NCBI GenBank assembly: GCA_913020735.1
Contig: CAJWBN010000006.1
Coordinates: 1-41,650 of the forward strand
Reading direction: 5' to 3'
From: an uncultured Acidimicrobiaceae bacterium
Lineage (GTDB): Bacteria; Actinomycetota; Acidimicrobiia; Acidimicrobiales; Poriferisodalaceae
DNA: 41,650 nt
Shown: positions 25,534 to 32,793 of the stretch, one piece after another
Layout: every line of letters starts with the position of its first letter
Numbering within the stretch: the stretch's first letter is position 1
Notes under the pieces: generated by a model
Told to the model about the DNA's origin: nothing
Database searches by the model: none
What the model saw: the letters and a program-made list of their open reading frames with translations, nothing else
Translations under genes and position numbers: made by a program

Positions 25534-25938
25534 CTACCGTTTAAATAGAAACTTTTCCAACATAAAGAATTTTCCCAACCAAAGAACCCCGAAACCAATC
25601 AGATTGGCTGACATCACCAAGGCCGTCGAATCCCACCACACGTCTGCCAAAGTAACAAGAAACGAAGAAATAGCTAAGCCAACGATGCTGTAAAGCCAAA
25701 ATGGCAGTATTTCTTCTCGTACGGAATGTGAATCTTTACGTCCCCATACCCAAGATCTGTTCAGTAGGTAAGCAGGAACAGCTCCAATGGTTACAGCGAC
25801 AACATTGGCTACTAAGGCCGGCCAACCAATAACTACGAAACCGAACCACAGGCAGGTTTGTGTGACGATGACAGCCGCAGCTGACACACCTGAATAACGA
25901 AATAGTTTGACCCGTAAGGTCCAAAGTTGGTTTGGCAT
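25534..25938 (-). CDS. GtrA-family membrane protein
   Basis: A 134-residue protein with four predicted transmembrane helices (about residues 15-35, 40-58, 78-97 and 105-124). The family pattern is FRYSGVSAAAVIVTQTCLWF, then ANVVAVTIGAVPAYLLNRSWVW. GtrA proteins are thought to help move polyprenyl-phosphate-linked sugars across the membrane. That fits the facing glycosyltransferase gene about 2.8 kb away, but the link is inference. It lies between doxX and a methyltransferase gene in a minus-strand run, with no strong ribosome site of its own. Confidence 0.88.
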   Translation of the reverse strand: MPNQLWTLRVKLFRYSGVSAAAVIVTQTCLWFGFVVIGWPALVANVVAVTIGAVPAYLLNRSWVWGRKDSHSVREEILPFWLYSIVGLAISSFLVTLADVWWDSTALVMSANLIGFGVLWLGKFFMLEKFLFKR

Positions 25939-25968
25939 GAGGTGTAAACGAGAAGCTTACGGTCGTGT

Positions 25969-26466
25969 CTACTGGTCTACATCAGGACGGTAGAAGGTTA
26001 GCAAGAGGGCTATTGCAGAACCTGCCCCACCAAGCCAAGTAGCAATGAACCAGCCGATACCGCTCATCTCAATTCCTAAAGAATTGTCCACAGACCATGA
26101 CCCAGGTCCCAACAAAGCCAAAACTGAGGCCGCTACTGCAAGCACAAAAACATACTCCCAGCCGTCCTTGATGATGAAGAATCCATTCTTACGATGTCCG
26201 ACCCAACCTGCGGTGATCATGACTCCGACGTACCCCATGCTGCTTAAAGGCATCAGTAAACCTGCCCCAACTGCAAGCCCAAAAACAATTTCGCTGGCAG
26301 CCGCTAGGTGGGCATGCAGTAGCCCAGGTGAAAGTCCTTCGCTCTTGAACCAACGACCAACGCCATCAATGCCGCCTCTGTATTTAGCGATCCCATGAAG
26401 CGCAAGCGTTACTCCTATTGTTAGCCGCAGGATCAGAAGACCCATATCGATCGCATTTTGATCCAT
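25969..26466 (-). CDS. DoxX-family membrane protein
   Basis: A 165-residue protein from the ATG at 26466, with AAGGGG six bases upstream; a TTG six bases earlier is less likely. It has four transmembrane helices. The first carries the family pattern LLILRLTIGVTLALHGIAKY, and the second ASEIVFGLAVGAGLLMPLSS. NGFFIIKDGWEYVFVLAVA before helix four is typical of the DoxX/TQO-small-subunit-like group. These proteins are associated with thiosulfate:quinone oxidoreductase or with redox stress complexes, but most have no assigned role. It sits 37 bases after the globin gene. Confidence 0.87.
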   Translation of the reverse strand: MDQNAIDMGLLILRLTIGVTLALHGIAKYRGGIDGVGRWFKSEGLSPGLLHAHLAAASEIVFGLAVGAGLLMPLSSMGYVGVMITAGWVGHRKNGFFIIKDGWEYVFVLAVAASVLALLGPGSWSVDNSLGIEMSGIGWFIATWLGGAGSAIALLLTFYRPDVDQ

Positions 26467-26503
26467 AATCAACCCCTTGCTGACAACCGTACTCGGGTCC
26501 GGT

Positions 26504-26890
26504 TCAATCAGTCGTATTCACTAAGTGGGTAGCTGCCATTGAGAAGTATTCCAACATCTGGCCATGCAGTGCTGCATCAATTTCTATTTCGTCCAAAGCT
26601 GCCGCCATATGCTCGTACCAACGGTCTCGCTCAACGAGTCCTACCTGGAAGTGCGCGTGGCGCATTCGTAACCTCGGATGGCCCCTATCGCTTGAATACT
26701 GGACAGGACCTCCCCAATATTGTGCGAGAAAAAGCGCTAGCCAATACCTAGAGGGCTCCAAATCATCGGGGTACAAAGGGCGGAGCACCTCATCATCAGC
26801 GACTCGGCGATAGAACCGCGTACACAGATCATGAAACCAGGACATACCTCCTACAAGGTCATAAAGACTTTCTTCCCCGTTCTCGCGCAC
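26504..26890 (-). CDS. Group II truncated hemoglobin (trHbO-like)
   Basis: A 128-residue globin starting at the GTG at 26890, supported by GAGGTG upstream and by alignment with mycobacterial trHbO, which begins near the same point. A frame from 26995 would add a leader inside the preceding gene. SLYDLVGG opens helix A. Tyr27 (TRFY, B10), Tyr40 (PLYP, CD1), the proximal His78 (RLRMRHAHF, F8) and Trp91 (RDRW, G8) form the group II heme pocket. QYWGGPVQYS and RGHPRLRMRHA are signature stretches. Likely roles are oxygen or nitric oxide chemistry. It starts four bases after the acetyltransferase stop. Confidence 0.93.
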   Translation of the reverse strand: MRENGEESLYDLVGGMSWFHDLCTRFYRRVADDEVLRPLYPDDLEPSRYWLALFLAQYWGGPVQYSSDRGHPRLRMRHAHFQVGLVERDRWYEHMAAALDEIEIDAALHGQMLEYFSMAATHLVNTTD

Positions 26891-26894
26891 TCTT

Positions 26895-27326
26895 CTACAC
26901 CTCGTAGCGATAAATATTGGTTTCGCGGGCTGTAAAACCAAGCCGTTGATACAGCCTGTTAGCAGCTTCGCGAGATGGTCGAGAGGTGAGATCAATCGTT
27001 TTGGCGCCCGCCTTTGTAGCGATTTCGATAGCTCGTTGATTCAGCGCTTCACCCACACCTTGACCCCGGGCTTGTTCATCAACCACAACATCTTCAATCC
27101 AAGCTCTGACGCCTGTAGGAATAGCAAATACGATCAACGTCATCGAACCGACAATCGTGTCACCTTCTCTGGCTAACAGAACCGTAGATGCGTCATGATT
27201 GAGGATTTCTACAAGTTGCCCCGCTGTAGGCAGAGACGACGAACTTGATAGCTGCGGTATCAATCTCTGAAACGCTGCTACGACCGCTTCGTCGACACTT
27301 TCACAAATACTGATCTCGATAGCCAT
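26895..27326 (-). CDS. GNAT-family N-acetyltransferase
   Basis: A 143-residue GNAT enzyme from the ATG at 27326. A strong GGAGGA seven bases upstream decides the start against longer frames that would cross the divergent gene. Near the middle is the acetyl-CoA pyrophosphate motif RGQGVGEAL, following the IEDVVVDEQA beta-4 strand; EAANRLYQRLGFTARETNIY is the usual C-terminal segment with a conserved Tyr. It transfers acetyl from acetyl-CoA to an unknown amine. It leads the minus-strand run that continues with globin, DoxX, GtrA and a methyltransferase. Confidence 0.88.
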   Translation of the reverse strand: MAIEISICESVDEAVVAAFQRLIPQLSSSSSLPTAGQLVEILNHDASTVLLAREGDTIVGSMTLIVFAIPTGVRAWIEDVVVDEQARGQGVGEALNQRAIEIATKAGAKTIDLTSRPSREAANRLYQRLGFTARETNIYRYEV

Positions 27327-27351
27327 CGCTTTATCCTCCGTCAACGTCTTC

Positions 27352-28236
27352 ATGGTACGGATCGCGAGATCCGCGGATAGCCTTTTCGTCGTGGAACACG
27401 TCGAGTGGAGCGAACATCCCGTCCTACAAGAAGCGGTGCTCCTCGCAGCTTTCACTGGTTGGAACGATGCCGGGGATGCAGCAACCGAGGCCGTTAGTTA
27501 TTTGACACGTCGCTACGAATGTCAACGTGTAGCAACAATAGACCCTGAATATTTCTACGACTTCGCGTCCGTTCGCCCAAGCGTCCGCCTAGAGGGCGAC
27601 GATCGACGAATCGACTGGCCGGTAAACGAGGTCAGAGTCGGTGCCCTTGACGATGGTCGTCCACTCATAACAATTGTTGGCATCGAACCTCGACTCCGGT
27701 GGCGCACCTTTTCCGAAGCACTATTGTCAGTCGCCAACCAACTGTCGGCCTCTACTGTTATAACCCTTGGAGCACTCCTCACCGATACCCACCATCAAGC
27801 TCCGGTAGACGTAATCGGAGCTTCGAATAATGAAGTAATAAATCTCGAGTTAGGGCTGACCCCTTCACAATACGAAGGGCCTACGGGAATAATTGGTGTA
27901 CTCAACGACGCCTTCCATCGAGGAGGTTTCGACAGTCTCTCCTTTTGGGCTGCAGTTCCTTCTTATATTGGTCACAATCCATCTCCAAAAGCAGCGCTCG
28001 CTCTGGTACAGCAACTCGTCGAATTTCTAGATATTCCTTTAGGCGCGACCGATCTTCAAATTGCAGCTGCAAGTTACGACCGCCAGATCAACGAGCTTGT
28101 TGATAGCGATCCAAACCTCGCCGAATATGCTCAACAGTTACTTGATGAAGCCACCGATGAGCTAACTGACATGGCTGATAACCCTGAAGCAATGATCGAC
28201 GAAGTAGAAGAATTCCTTCGACAACAAGACGAGTAA
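27352..28236 (+). CDS. PAC2-family protein (proteasome-assembly-chaperone-like)
   Basis: A 294-residue protein of the actinobacterial PAC2 family. PVLQEAVLLAAFTGWNDAGD opens the domain, followed by FYDFASVRPSVRLE, ITIVGIEPRLRW and a GALLTDTHHQAPVDV segment. An acidic helical tail (about residues 245-294) ends in VEEFLRQQDE. Members resemble eukaryotic proteasome assembly chaperones, but the bacterial function is not established. The start is uncertain. ATG at 27352 lies only 25 bases from the divergent acetyltransferase start and has no ribosome site; GTG at 27391 would leave a 64-base divergent promoter region. A strong inverted repeat lies across its stop codon. Confidence 0.85.
   Translation: MVRIARSADSLFVVEHVEWSEHPVLQEAVLLAAFTGWNDAGDAATEAVSYLTRRYECQRVATIDPEYFYDFASVRPSVRLEGDDRRIDWPVNEVRVGALDDGRPLITIVGIEPRLRWRTFSEALLSVANQLSASTVITLGALLTDTHHQAPVDVIGASNNEVINLELGLTPSQYEGPTGIIGVLNDAFHRGGFDSLSFWAAVPSYIGHNPSPKAALALVQQLVEFLDIPLGATDLQIAAASYDRQINELVDSDPNLAEYAQQLLDEATDELTDMADNPEAMIDEVEEFLRQQDE
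27369..27378. repeat. Ten-base perfect palindrome near the PAC2 start
   Basis: ATCCGCGGAT lies between the ATG at 27352 and the GTG at 27391. If translation starts at the GTG it would fall in the divergent promoter region and could be an operator; otherwise it is coding. Short enough to be chance. Confidence 0.2.
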
Positions 28237-28258
28237 AGATTTTCCACAAATCTTTACT
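28232..28258. terminator. Bidirectional terminator between PAC2 and Nudix genes
   Basis: AGTAAAGATTT and AAATCTTTACT pair perfectly over 11 bases around a five-base loop (TCCAC), and the stem includes both convergent stop codons. The plus side runs into a pyrimidine-rich stretch (TGCTTTCTTCTTCC). The AT-rich stem and its position between tail-to-tail genes support shared termination. Confidence 0.6.
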
Positions 28259-28934
28259 TGCTTTCTTCTTCCCAGGGTTTAGCGCGTGGTTGGTCATACT
28301 TCACTTCGGTCACCTGACCTTCAATTGCAGCGAAGGCATCATCGACCCACGTTTCCAAACCGGCTAATGGCTGCGGTAGAGAGTCCCGAGCAAACCATCC
28401 ACAATCGCTAGTTTCGAGAGGGTGGGGCATCAATTCACCACCAACCGCTCGGCAATAAAACACCATCGAATAAAGAGGGATCCGAGTAAATCCCTGCCGC
28501 ATACCATCGACAATTGAAATCAGTGACACCGGTTCGCAGTGAATACCCGTTTCTTCATACACTTCTTTCATCGCGACTTCCACTGGTGAATAACCAATGT
28601 CAGCCCAGCCGGTTGGGTAAAGCCATACCCCACTATCTGCCCGCTGGACCAGAAGAATCTCATTCGCATCGTTCCCAACGACGGCACCTATGGCGGCCTT
28701 CGGAGTTACGTATCCAGCGACTCCGCTACCTACCATCCGCATCCATTCAAGAGCTACGTCCTCGGGATCGACGTTCCCATCCGCTGCTCCATACATTTCA
28801 GAAGCAACTTTCAGAATCTCTTCGTAACGCTCCTTTTCGTAGAGGCTTTCGGTAAACCCCAATCCCGTACGGGCTATTCCAGCGAGGGTTTCAGCCCAAT
28901 TAAGGAGATCTTGACCGGTGGCTGATTTTGACAT
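28254..28934 (-). CDS. Nudix hydrolase with N-terminal extension domain
   Basis: A 226-residue protein. Residues 1-65 form a helical NUDIX_N-type extension (LLNWAETLAGIARTGLGFTE), as in bacterial ADP-ribose/CDP-choline-type Nudix enzymes. Residues about 75-200 are the Nudix fold. The Nudix box (about residues 108-130) ends KEVYEETGI, with the metal-binding EExG intact, but Tyr replaces the first box Glu (GWADIGYSP instead of GES/GEN) and Lys replaces Arg. Activity is still plausible because the core Glu pair is kept. It is last in the operon, 32 bases after glnD, with no strong ribosome site. Confidence 0.85.
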   Translation of the reverse strand: MSKSATGQDLLNWAETLAGIARTGLGFTESLYEKERYEEILKVASEMYGAADGNVDPEDVALEWMRMVGSGVAGYVTPKAAIGAVVGNDANEILLVQRADSGVWLYPTGWADIGYSPVEVAMKEVYEETGIHCEPVSLISIVDGMRQGFTRIPLYSMVFYCRAVGGELMPHPLETSDCGWFARDSLPQPLAGLETWVDDAFAAIEGQVTEVKYDQPRAKPWEEESK

Positions 28935-28966
28935 CAGGGCGAGGCTAGTCGCGCTGACAACAAGAG

Positions 28967-31252
28967 TTACTCGACCCTCATCAATGAGTGACGTAATGCC
29001 GCGTCAATTTCTCGTCTGTGTAGGTCATCTAAAGCTGGCCCGTCGGGTCCAGTTACATAGAAGGTGTCTACAACCTCGTTAGAGATGGTCTGAATCTTCG
29101 CCGAGCGGATGTCGAGTCCCATTTCGGCGAGGGTCCTCGTTAAATGATAGAGAACCCCTATGTGGTCTTCAGTTCGTACTTCGATGATTGTTGCGTCCGT
29201 TGCTGACTCAACATCAAAACCAACGCTGGTCCTAACTGGTTTAGCGGCTAAAGCAGTTCGCCTTCGGTAGACCCGTGCTCGTTCCGCTATTCGCGCATCT
29301 ATGGCTAGATGACCTTGCAAGCATTGATGAACATCATCAATAACCCGACCCCAATCCACAGGAGTATCGGGTTCAACAACTCTGAATTGAGAAACGGCCA
29401 TGCCTGCGTCGCTGGAATAGGCATCAGCCTGTAAAACATCAAGCCCTCTTAACGCAAGAGCGCCGGCAGCCCGACTAAAGATGCCGGCCCGGTCCTGAGC
29501 GACGATTGTGACCGTATCTCCCGAACCTTGAACAACGGTTTCTTCTTCGGCCATTAACGTTTCGATTTGCTCAGTAATGAATGATCGTCTTTTGCGGCGC
29601 GTGGACCCATCGTTCGATATGAAATCAGCTGTAGCCTCCGTGAGCGTTTCAACCAGATGGGCTTTCCAGTCACCCCACGCCGTTGGGCCAGTTGCGATGG
29701 AATCAGCTTCAGTTAACGCAGCTAGCAACTCTAAGAATTCGACCGTCTGTACCTTCTCGGCAACGGTTCGGATCGTCTGGAGGTCTTCGAGGTCTCTTCG
29801 GGTCGCTATATCCGGCAATAACAAGTGATTTTCTACGAGTTGGCTTAATAAATCGGCGTCTTCTCTCGAAAAGCCACAGCGAGAAGCTATCGAGCCAATA
29901 AGTCGCATACCCACCTCGGTGTGGTCACCCGGGTAACCCTTACCAACGTCATGCAGGAGCGCCGCCAGCAACAAAAGATCAGGTCGCTGCACTCGATGGG
30001 TTAGACGTGCTGCCTCCGCAACTGTTTCAAGTAGATGCCGATCAACGGTGAAGCGGTGGTAGACGTTTCGTTGGGGGCGCGACCGATTGGGAGTCCATTC
30101 CGGAAGTAAATGGGTCCAAACTTCGAAATAGTCAAGAGCTTCGATTACCGGAATCGCTCTATGCCCTCCTTTGAGTAGCTCTATAAACAGGTCGCGAGCG
30201 CCTTGCGGCCACGGGTCTGGAAGATCAACTTGACGATCCGCAAACAGACGAAGCGATTCTCTTGCCAGGGGCAAACCGGAATACATCGCCTGCACTGCCG
30301 CGTGGAGAACTAGAAGGGGATCAGTTGATGGATCACCCAAGACAACAATTTCGTCACCGACAACTGTTAAACCCGCTACTTCTATTTCGATTGAGACCTC
30401 TTCAGTCAACTCGCGATCTAGGTGACGCCAAGTTTCGTCACTCAAGTAGGCAACAGTTCTAGCTGCAGCAGCTACTCGTCCCATCAATATGTCTGCATCG
30501 TGATCTCCTAATGCTGCAGCAACAGAGTCTTGTTCTTCGAGCAGGAGGACATCTCCTCGTTTCCCACTTAATCGGTGCAGCTCGACGCGTGCTTCAAGCA
30601 AGACTTGGTATGCCTCCGTCAACCTCTCATGATCGTGGACAGGGACTTCAACACCAGCGCGAACTGCCCAGTCGATGGCGTGAACGTCTCGCAGCCCTCC
30701 ACGACCTTCTTTGAGGTCCGGTTCTAACAAAAAGGCGACCTCACCCGAAATCAGGTGGCGCCGTCTGACATTACGAGCCAATTCGTCTAGACGGTCTAGG
30801 CCATGAGCAACCCATTGTTCTTCATTACGGGCTAGCAATTCTTGCAAAAGGGTTGAATCTCCTGCCACAAGTCGACCATTAAGCAAACTGGTTGCGGTCT
30901 CAAGATCAGTCGACGCAAGCCTCAAAGTTTGCTCCACCGATCGAACCGAATGGCCTAATTTAAATCCTTCGTCCCATAGCGGATACCAAAGACGGTCCGC
31001 CAGAGAATCGATATCGTCTCTGTCTTGATGTATCAGCATCAGATCAAGATCACTCGATGGGGCTAATTCCGACCGGCCATATCCACCTAACGCCACTAAT
31101 GCGACACCATCTTTGTTTTGGATTTCGGTCACGTATAGCTCGGCCAGAAATTGATCTGTGACGTCAGACAAGGCTTTGGGAATTTCTCGCGCAGATAAAG
31201 CTCTGTTACTAATTATTTTTTCTCTGAGTTCCACCAGGCTGGTTTCAGTCAT
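28967..31252 (-). CDS. glnD: [Protein-PII] uridylyltransferase/uridylyl-removing enzyme
   Basis: A 761-residue GlnD, the nitrogen sensor that uridylylates or adenylylates PII. The start is the ATG at 31252, which overlaps the upstream stop in ATGACTGA; a frame from 31336 only adds residues inside that gene. The domains run in order: nucleotidyltransferase with GGYGRSELAPSSDLDL (about residues 56-71); GlnE/helical region with DLKEGRGGLRDVHAI; HD phosphohydrolase with LLLAALLHDVGKGYPGDHT (about 430-450); and two C-terminal ACT domains (about 600-670 and 690-761) for glutamine sensing. Neither a PII gene nor amtB is in the window. It is unusually placed after larE and two unknown genes. Confidence 0.95.
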   Translation of the reverse strand: MTETSLVELREKIISNRALSAREIPKALSDVTDQFLAELYVTEIQNKDGVALVALGGYGRSELAPSSDLDLMLIHQDRDDIDSLADRLWYPLWDEGFKLGHSVRSVEQTLRLASTDLETATSLLNGRLVAGDSTLLQELLARNEEQWVAHGLDRLDELARNVRRRHLISGEVAFLLEPDLKEGRGGLRDVHAIDWAVRAGVEVPVHDHERLTEAYQVLLEARVELHRLSGKRGDVLLLEEQDSVAAALGDHDADILMGRVAAAARTVAYLSDETWRHLDRELTEEVSIEIEVAGLTVVGDEIVVLGDPSTDPLLVLHAAVQAMYSGLPLARESLRLFADRQVDLPDPWPQGARDLFIELLKGGHRAIPVIEALDYFEVWTHLLPEWTPNRSRPQRNVYHRFTVDRHLLETVAEAARLTHRVQRPDLLLLAALLHDVGKGYPGDHTEVGMRLIGSIASRCGFSREDADLLSQLVENHLLLPDIATRRDLEDLQTIRTVAEKVQTVEFLELLAALTEADSIATGPTAWGDWKAHLVETLTEATADFISNDGSTRRKRRSFITEQIETLMAEEETVVQGSGDTVTIVAQDRAGIFSRAAGALALRGLDVLQADAYSSDAGMAVSQFRVVEPDTPVDWGRVIDDVHQCLQGHLAIDARIAERARVYRRRTALAAKPVRTSVGFDVESATDATIIEVRTEDHIGVLYHLTRTLAEMGLDIRSAKIQTISNEVVDTFYVTGPDGPALDDLHRREIDAALRHSLMRVE

Positions 31253-31544
31253 CCAGAACCCCAAGAAGAGTTGGGAGACGTCTGAAGAAAACTGAGCGGG
31301 GAAGCGCTTCTGCGCATCCAGCTTTTTTCGCTGCATCCAGTATTTCTTCAGCTACATGTGGAGCAAAACCAATGACTCGCGGTCCCGAGGGAAGATACTC
31401 GAGGACTTTTGAACGTGATAAGTCAACCAACACCAAATCGGCTTCTACTGACTTCAATTCCTCCAATTTATTGACAATTTCCACGCCGTCGCCGAAACGA
31501 CTGCGATCCATCAAGTTGGGTATATAGGCAGCTATCCGGGTCAT
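31245..31544 (-). CDS. Hypothetical protein, receiver-like fold
   Basis: A 99-residue protein of unknown function. The order of segments (RIAAYIPNLMDRSR, ADLVLVDLSRSKVLEYL, RVIGFAPHVAEEILDAAKKA, AEALPRSVFFRRLPTLL) resembles a shortened response-regulator receiver. It has an Asp at the end of a hydrophobic strand (VLVDLS) and a Phe/Lys-region helix, but not the full acidic triad. It may therefore be a pseudo-receiver. No membrane helix or signal peptide is seen. It is coupled on both sides: TGATG with the 152-residue gene and ATGACTGA with glnD. That placement suggests a role linked to one of them. Confidence 0.7.
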   Translation of the reverse strand: MTRIAAYIPNLMDRSRFGDGVEIVNKLEELKSVEADLVLVDLSRSKVLEYLPSGPRVIGFAPHVAEEILDAAKKAGCAEALPRSVFFRRLPTLLGVLDD

Positions 31545-32002
31545 CAGGAATTAGTTTCTCGGCGTTCTGTTAGGTGAAGATAAGCTTTGGCTGCACCCCA
31601 AGCTATTCCTAATTCGTGACAAGCTTGCCCAAAGTCCAAGAATGCTGCTGGGGTTAAACCATAAATATCTTCGGGAAATGTAGTTTCGAGATATTCGTCT
31701 CGTTGAACTGGGGGAACCTGGTTTCGCTTCAAGACTTGAGTCGGATATTGCGAAGCTCTGCGAAGTATCGACATCGGGTTGGTTTGTTGCAAGGCGGTGT
31801 CGGATTCCAGTAGTTCTCGCAAAGCGGGAATCAACTCAGTAACACAACGTTTTCCTGCTAGCTGTGCTTGGTCAGTTATCTCCTTAGGCGCCTCGCCCTT
31901 CCATGCCTGATAGATCTCATATATTGAACTTTCTACCCAAAGAGGTAAAGCGGCTTCTAACTCCTTGGCCAGTTCCGCACCTATTTCTTGTAGTTGATTC
32001 AT
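31544..32002 (-). CDS. Conserved-looking hypothetical protein, helical
   Basis: A 152-residue protein I do not recognise. It looks soluble and mainly helical: residues 1-25 are an acidic amphipathic helix, about 60-68 include LIPALRELL, and a Pro-rich stretch (NQVPPVQRDEYLETTFPEDI) precedes a last helix with DFGQACHELGIAWGAAKAYL. It has no signal peptide, membrane helix or metal motif; Cys and His are sparse. It overlaps larE by ATGA upstream and the 99-residue gene by TGATG downstream, so it is certainly translated in the operon. Confidence 0.7.
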   Translation of the reverse strand: MNQLQEIGAELAKELEAALPLWVESSIYEIYQAWKGEAPKEITDQAQLAGKRCVTELIPALRELLESDTALQQTNPMSILRRASQYPTQVLKRNQVPPVQRDEYLETTFPEDIYGLTPAAFLDFGQACHELGIAWGAAKAYLHLTERRETNS

Positions 32003-32793
32003 TGGATCGAATGGTTCAAATTTCCTGAGCGAAACCCTTCCAAATCCAAGGTGACATATTGATAACCAACTGACTGGACGGCTTCTACAATTTCGGCTCT
32101 TAGGTCAAGCGCTCTCGGAAGTTGCTCTAGGTCTATTTCTAGGCGAGCTATTTCTCCGTAATCTCGAACTCGTAGCTGGTCGAAACCGAGGTTCTTGAGT
32201 GCCGATTCCGCTCGATCTAGTCGCCGCAGCAGCGGGACACTGACTTGGGTGCCATAAGGAATTCGAGAAGCTAAACAAGCAGCAGCTGGCTTGTCCCAAG
32301 TACGAAGACCTAATTTCTTACTGTGCTCTCTAACATCTTTCTTGGAAAAGCCAGCTTCTACCAAGGGAAACTTAGCTAAGCGTTCTTGAGCTGCTGACTG
32401 TCCCGGACGATGATCCCCAAGATCATCGGTATTAACTCCCAATACAACAACTAACTCTTGTTCACACGCAACTGGTTCTACAACATCCATGAGAGCTGAC
32501 TTGCAGTGATAACAGCGATCACCGTCATTAATTCGGTACGCAGCATTATCCATTTCGTTCGTCTCTACACAAGACCAGTTAAGCCCCCATTCTTCAGCTA
32601 GGGAAGCACAATCTTCTAACTCGGTCTGTGCAAGGCTTGGCGAGACGGCGGTAAAACATTGAACAGCGTCAGAACCCAATGTGTCATTAGCAACCCAGGC
32701 AAGAAACGCAGAATCTGCTCCCCCGCTGAAGGCAACTAACACGCGTTGTAGCCCTTGAAGATTGCTTCGGAGCGCTTCAAGGTCTGCCGGCAT
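31999..32793 (-). CDS. larE: ATP-dependent sacrificial sulfur transferase LarE
   Basis: A 264-residue LarE. The PP-loop SGGADSAFLAW (about residues 23-33) binds ATP. NDGDRCYHCKSALMD (about 89-103) is the LarE signature. KPAAACLASRIPYGTQ (about 168-183) contains Cys173, which matches the sacrificial cysteine (Cys176 in the Lactobacillus enzyme) that gives its sulfur to the nickel-pincer nucleotide cofactor of lactate racemase-type enzymes. LarB, LarC and LarA are not in the window. Its ATG overlaps the acyl-CoA dehydrogenase stop (TAATG), and its own stop overlaps the next gene by ATGA. Confidence 0.92.
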   Translation of the reverse strand: MPADLEALRSNLQGLQRVLVAFSGGADSAFLAWVANDTLGSDAVQCFTAVSPSLAQTELEDCASLAEEWGLNWSCVETNEMDNAAYRINDGDRCYHCKSALMDVVEPVACEQELVVVLGVNTDDLGDHRPGQSAAQERLAKFPLVEAGFSKKDVREHSKKLGLRTWDKPAAACLASRIPYGTQVSVPLLRRLDRAESALKNLGFDQLRVRDYGEIARLEIDLEQLPRALDLRAEIVEAVQSVGYQYVTLDLEGFRSGNLNHSIQ

